In this document: positions 32,103 to 33,743 of the stretch, one piece after another
How the letters are laid out: every line of letters starts with the position of its first letter
Position numbering within the stretch: the first letter of the stretch is position 1
Assembly (NCBI RefSeq): GCF_004364575.1
Contig: NZ_SOAG01000031.1
Coordinates: 1 to 33,743, forward strand
DNA: 33,743 nucleotides
From: Myroides indicus
Lineage (GTDB): Bacteria > Bacteroidota > Bacteroidia > Flavobacteriales > Flavobacteriaceae
Direction: 5' to 3'
Position numbers and translations under genes: made by a program
Notes under the pieces: model-generated
Told to the model about the DNA's origin: nothing
The model's database searches: none
Seen by the model: the letters and a program-made list of their open reading frames with translations, nothing else

Positions 32103-33524
32103 ATGTTAAGAGGTTGGAAATTTGAAATACAATTAGACGAAAAATCAGATAAACCAGTTTATCTGCAAATAGCTGATGCAATCATCAAGGATATTCATTC
32201 CGGCAGATTAAAGGCAGGTGATGCACTCCCGGGAAGCAGAAATCTAGCGCAACTTTTAAAAATCAACCGAAATACCGTTGTAGAAGCTCTGAATGTACTG
32301 ATAATAGAAGGCTGGCTGTTTTCTAAAGAGCGACAAGGAACTTTTGTATCTGATACATTGCCTGATTTTACAGAAACACAAAAAAACATTCCTATATCGC
32401 GCTCCATAAAAGAGCACTCCCCTAAACATTATTCAATACAATTCGATGACGGACATCCAGACAGTAAAATTGCTCCTATTACGGAATTAGCCAGAGCATA
32501 CCGTCAAATATTCAATCAAAAAGCGCGGTGGCAGATGATGGGATACAGCAATGAACTGGGTGATTTAGAATTTAGAAGATCTATTGTTCAAATGCTTAAT
32601 CATCAAAGAGGTATGCAAATCAACGAAGAAAATGTCTGCATCACACGTGGCAGCCAAATGGCAATGTATCTTACATCACAATATTTATTTACTAAGAACG
32701 ATAATATAATCGTTGAAAATCCGGGATATAAACCTGCCTGGATGGCTTTTGAAAATGCCGGCGCAAAATTATTGCCCGTAAGCGTGGATAAAGATGGTTT
32801 AAACATTGCTGACGTCATTTCGTATCTCGAATCTGGTAAAAAAATCAAGGCGATATACGTTACACCTCATCGCCAATATCCTACCACAGCAACGATGAGT
32901 TTAAAAAGGAGATTAGAATTAATAAGATTATCAAACGAGTACAACTTTACAATTATTGAGGATGACTATGACAATGAGTTTCATTTTGGTTATCGCCCGG
33001 TTTTACCTCTGTCTAGTTTTGCGGAGCTCAAAAATTACGTTTACATTGGCACCCTAAGCAAAGTGGTTGCGCCTGCTTTGCGTATAGGCTATCTAGTGAG
33101 CAATAATAGCACTTTGATTGAAAAAACCGGCAATCTGCGAAAAATTATCGATGTTCAAGGTGACAGTATTATGGAAAAAGCAGTTTTACAGCTCATCAAA
33201 GGCGGAACAATAAAACGACATATTAAAAAAGCAACGCATCACTACAAAGCCAAGAGAGATTTTATGGCAACTATTCTTGAGAAGTATATCAAAGATAAAG
33301 CTTCTTACACCATTCCTGAAGGCGGTTTAGCTTTTTGGATTATTCCGAATAAGCAAGTAGACTGGATACTAATATCAAAAAAGTTAAAAAGCCAAGGCAT
33401 AAAAATTATTACACCTGATGCTTATAGCTTTTACCAAACTGTAAATGGTATAAGATTGGGGTACGGCTCGCTTTCTGAACAAGAACTAGAAAATGGAGTT
33501 ATTGCTTTATCTAAATTATTATAA
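32103..33524 (+). CDS. MocR-type GntR/aminotransferase transcriptional regulator
   Basis: This 473-residue regulator joins a GntR winged helix (about 1-75: PVYLQIADAIIKDIHSGRLK, LPGSRNLAQLLKINRNTVVE, EGWLFSKERQGTFV) to a fold-type I aminotransferase domain. The pyridoxal lysine is Lys320 in TLSKVVAPALRIGYL, and IIEDDYDNEFHF holds the Asp that contacts the cofactor pyridine. The C-terminal part is complete, ending GYGSLSEQELENGVIALSKL. It senses pyridoxal phosphate or an amino-acid aldimine and likely controls the divergent cupin/aldolase operon. An insertion sequence begins 2 bp after the stop but does not cut the gene. Confidence 0.93.
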   Translation: MLRGWKFEIQLDEKSDKPVYLQIADAIIKDIHSGRLKAGDALPGSRNLAQLLKINRNTVVEALNVLIIEGWLFSKERQGTFVSDTLPDFTETQKNIPISRSIKEHSPKHYSIQFDDGHPDSKIAPITELARAYRQIFNQKARWQMMGYSNELGDLEFRRSIVQMLNHQRGMQINEENVCITRGSQMAMYLTSQYLFTKNDNIIVENPGYKPAWMAFENAGAKLLPVSVDKDGLNIADVISYLESGKKIKAIYVTPHRQYPTTATMSLKRRLELIRLSNEYNFTIIEDDYDNEFHFGYRPVLPLSSFAELKNYVYIGTLSKVVAPALRIGYLVSNNSTLIEKTGNLRKIIDVQGDSIMEKAVLQLIKGGTIKRHIKKATHHYKAKRDFMATILEKYIKDKASYTIPEGGLAFWIIPNKQVDWILISKKLKSQGIKIITPDAYSFYQTVNGIRLGYGSLSEQELENGVIALSKLL

Positions 33525-33525
33525 T

Positions 33526-33743
33526 ACCCGTTGTGCATTATGAATTAAAGAAGAGAAAAGTTGTTCATTTGATTTAAAATCAGTAAATTGAATTAACTAC
33601 AAAACCATTTACAATGAACAACTTAGGTGCAAATTACGAAAGAATTTTGGAAGTTTTACGAAAAATATCAAATGAAAATTTATTGCCCTACCAAAGACGA
33701 ACACCAAAATTGAAGGATTTGGAATTGATAAGTCTTGCTTTAA
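33526..33743 (+). mobile_element. Left part of an IS982-family insertion sequence
   Basis: The element begins with ACCCGTTGTGCATTATG directly after the MocR stop, the expected form of an IS982-type terminal repeat, and its transposase gene starts 88 bp later. The right end lies outside the window, so neither the second terminal repeat nor a target duplication can be checked. Confidence 0.75.
33614..33743 (+). CDS. IS982-family transposase, N-terminal part
   Basis: The ATG at 33614 opens MNNLGANYERILEVLRKISN and QRRTPKLKDLELISLAL, the characteristic start of IS982 transposases in Flavobacteriia. It runs off the window after 43 codons. A DDE catalytic core would be expected beyond the window. 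No frameshift or stop is seen in this part. Confidence 0.85.
   Translation, partial: MNNLGANYERILEVLRKISNENLLPYQRRTPKLKDLELISLAL

Overview
The window looks like a chromosome segment of a low-GC member of the Bacteroidota, most likely order Flavobacteriales. The evidence is a SusC/SusD pair, the Bacteroidota promoter element TAnnTTTG in front of several genes, weak or absent Shine-Dalgarno sequences, and A/T-rich codon use. I cannot name the genus from sequence alone. No rRNA, tRNA or CRISPR array is visible.

Layout. (1) 1-812 is gene-free and repeat-rich: a repeat shared with 11281-11460, five 10-bp tandem units and nested inverted repeats. (2) 813-3956 carries an NTF2-like protein, a cytosine-5 DNA methyltransferase with an N-terminal MerR-type helix-turn-helix, a convergent PD-(D/E)XK restriction enzyme and an unknown acidic protein. 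(3) 3984-10253 is an accessory patchwork: secreted or lipoprotein genes of unknown function, a tight three-gene operon (Gly-rich small protein, PfkB/nucleoside deoxyribosyltransferase fusion, QueC-like PP-loop enzyme), a DUF5367-like membrane protein, an unknown protein and an XRE regulator. (4) 10254-12230 is nearly 2 kb without a long gene, full of hairpins, repeats and two related short reading frames. (5) 12231-22056 is one functional block: SusC, SusD and a secreted S9 peptidase on the plus strand, converging on a minus-strand set of a four-cysteine exported peptide (DUF6520-like), a MauE/DoxX-type redox membrane protein and an AraC-type regulator. Four exact-period 21-bp repeats lie upstream of the MauE gene. 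(6) 22600-24079 is an HxlR regulator divergent from a SnoaL-like protein and a nitroreductase. (7) 24439-29421 is a four-gene operon: LtaS/EptA-superfamily transferase, diacylglycerol-kinase-family lipid kinase, OmpR-type regulator and histidine kinase. It is preceded by CTTAAG-N5-CTTAAG, the form of the PmrA box. (8) 29938-33524 is a cupin/aldolase/thioredoxin/ferredoxin set divergent from a MocR regulator. (9) 33526 to the end is the left part of an IS982-family insertion sequence.

Three parts look like candidate systems. The Gly-rich peptide / PfkB-deoxyribosyltransferase / QueC operon resembles defence systems that use QueC paralogues outside queuosine synthesis. The SusCD-S9-DUF6520-MauE-AraC block reads as a peptide export, disulfide and uptake or degradation circuit. 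The third operon couples a transferase expected to release diacylglycerol with the kinase that would recycle it, under a PmrAB-like pair whose sensor has a His/Glu/Asp-rich periplasmic patch. All functional statements come from reading motifs; no database search was run.
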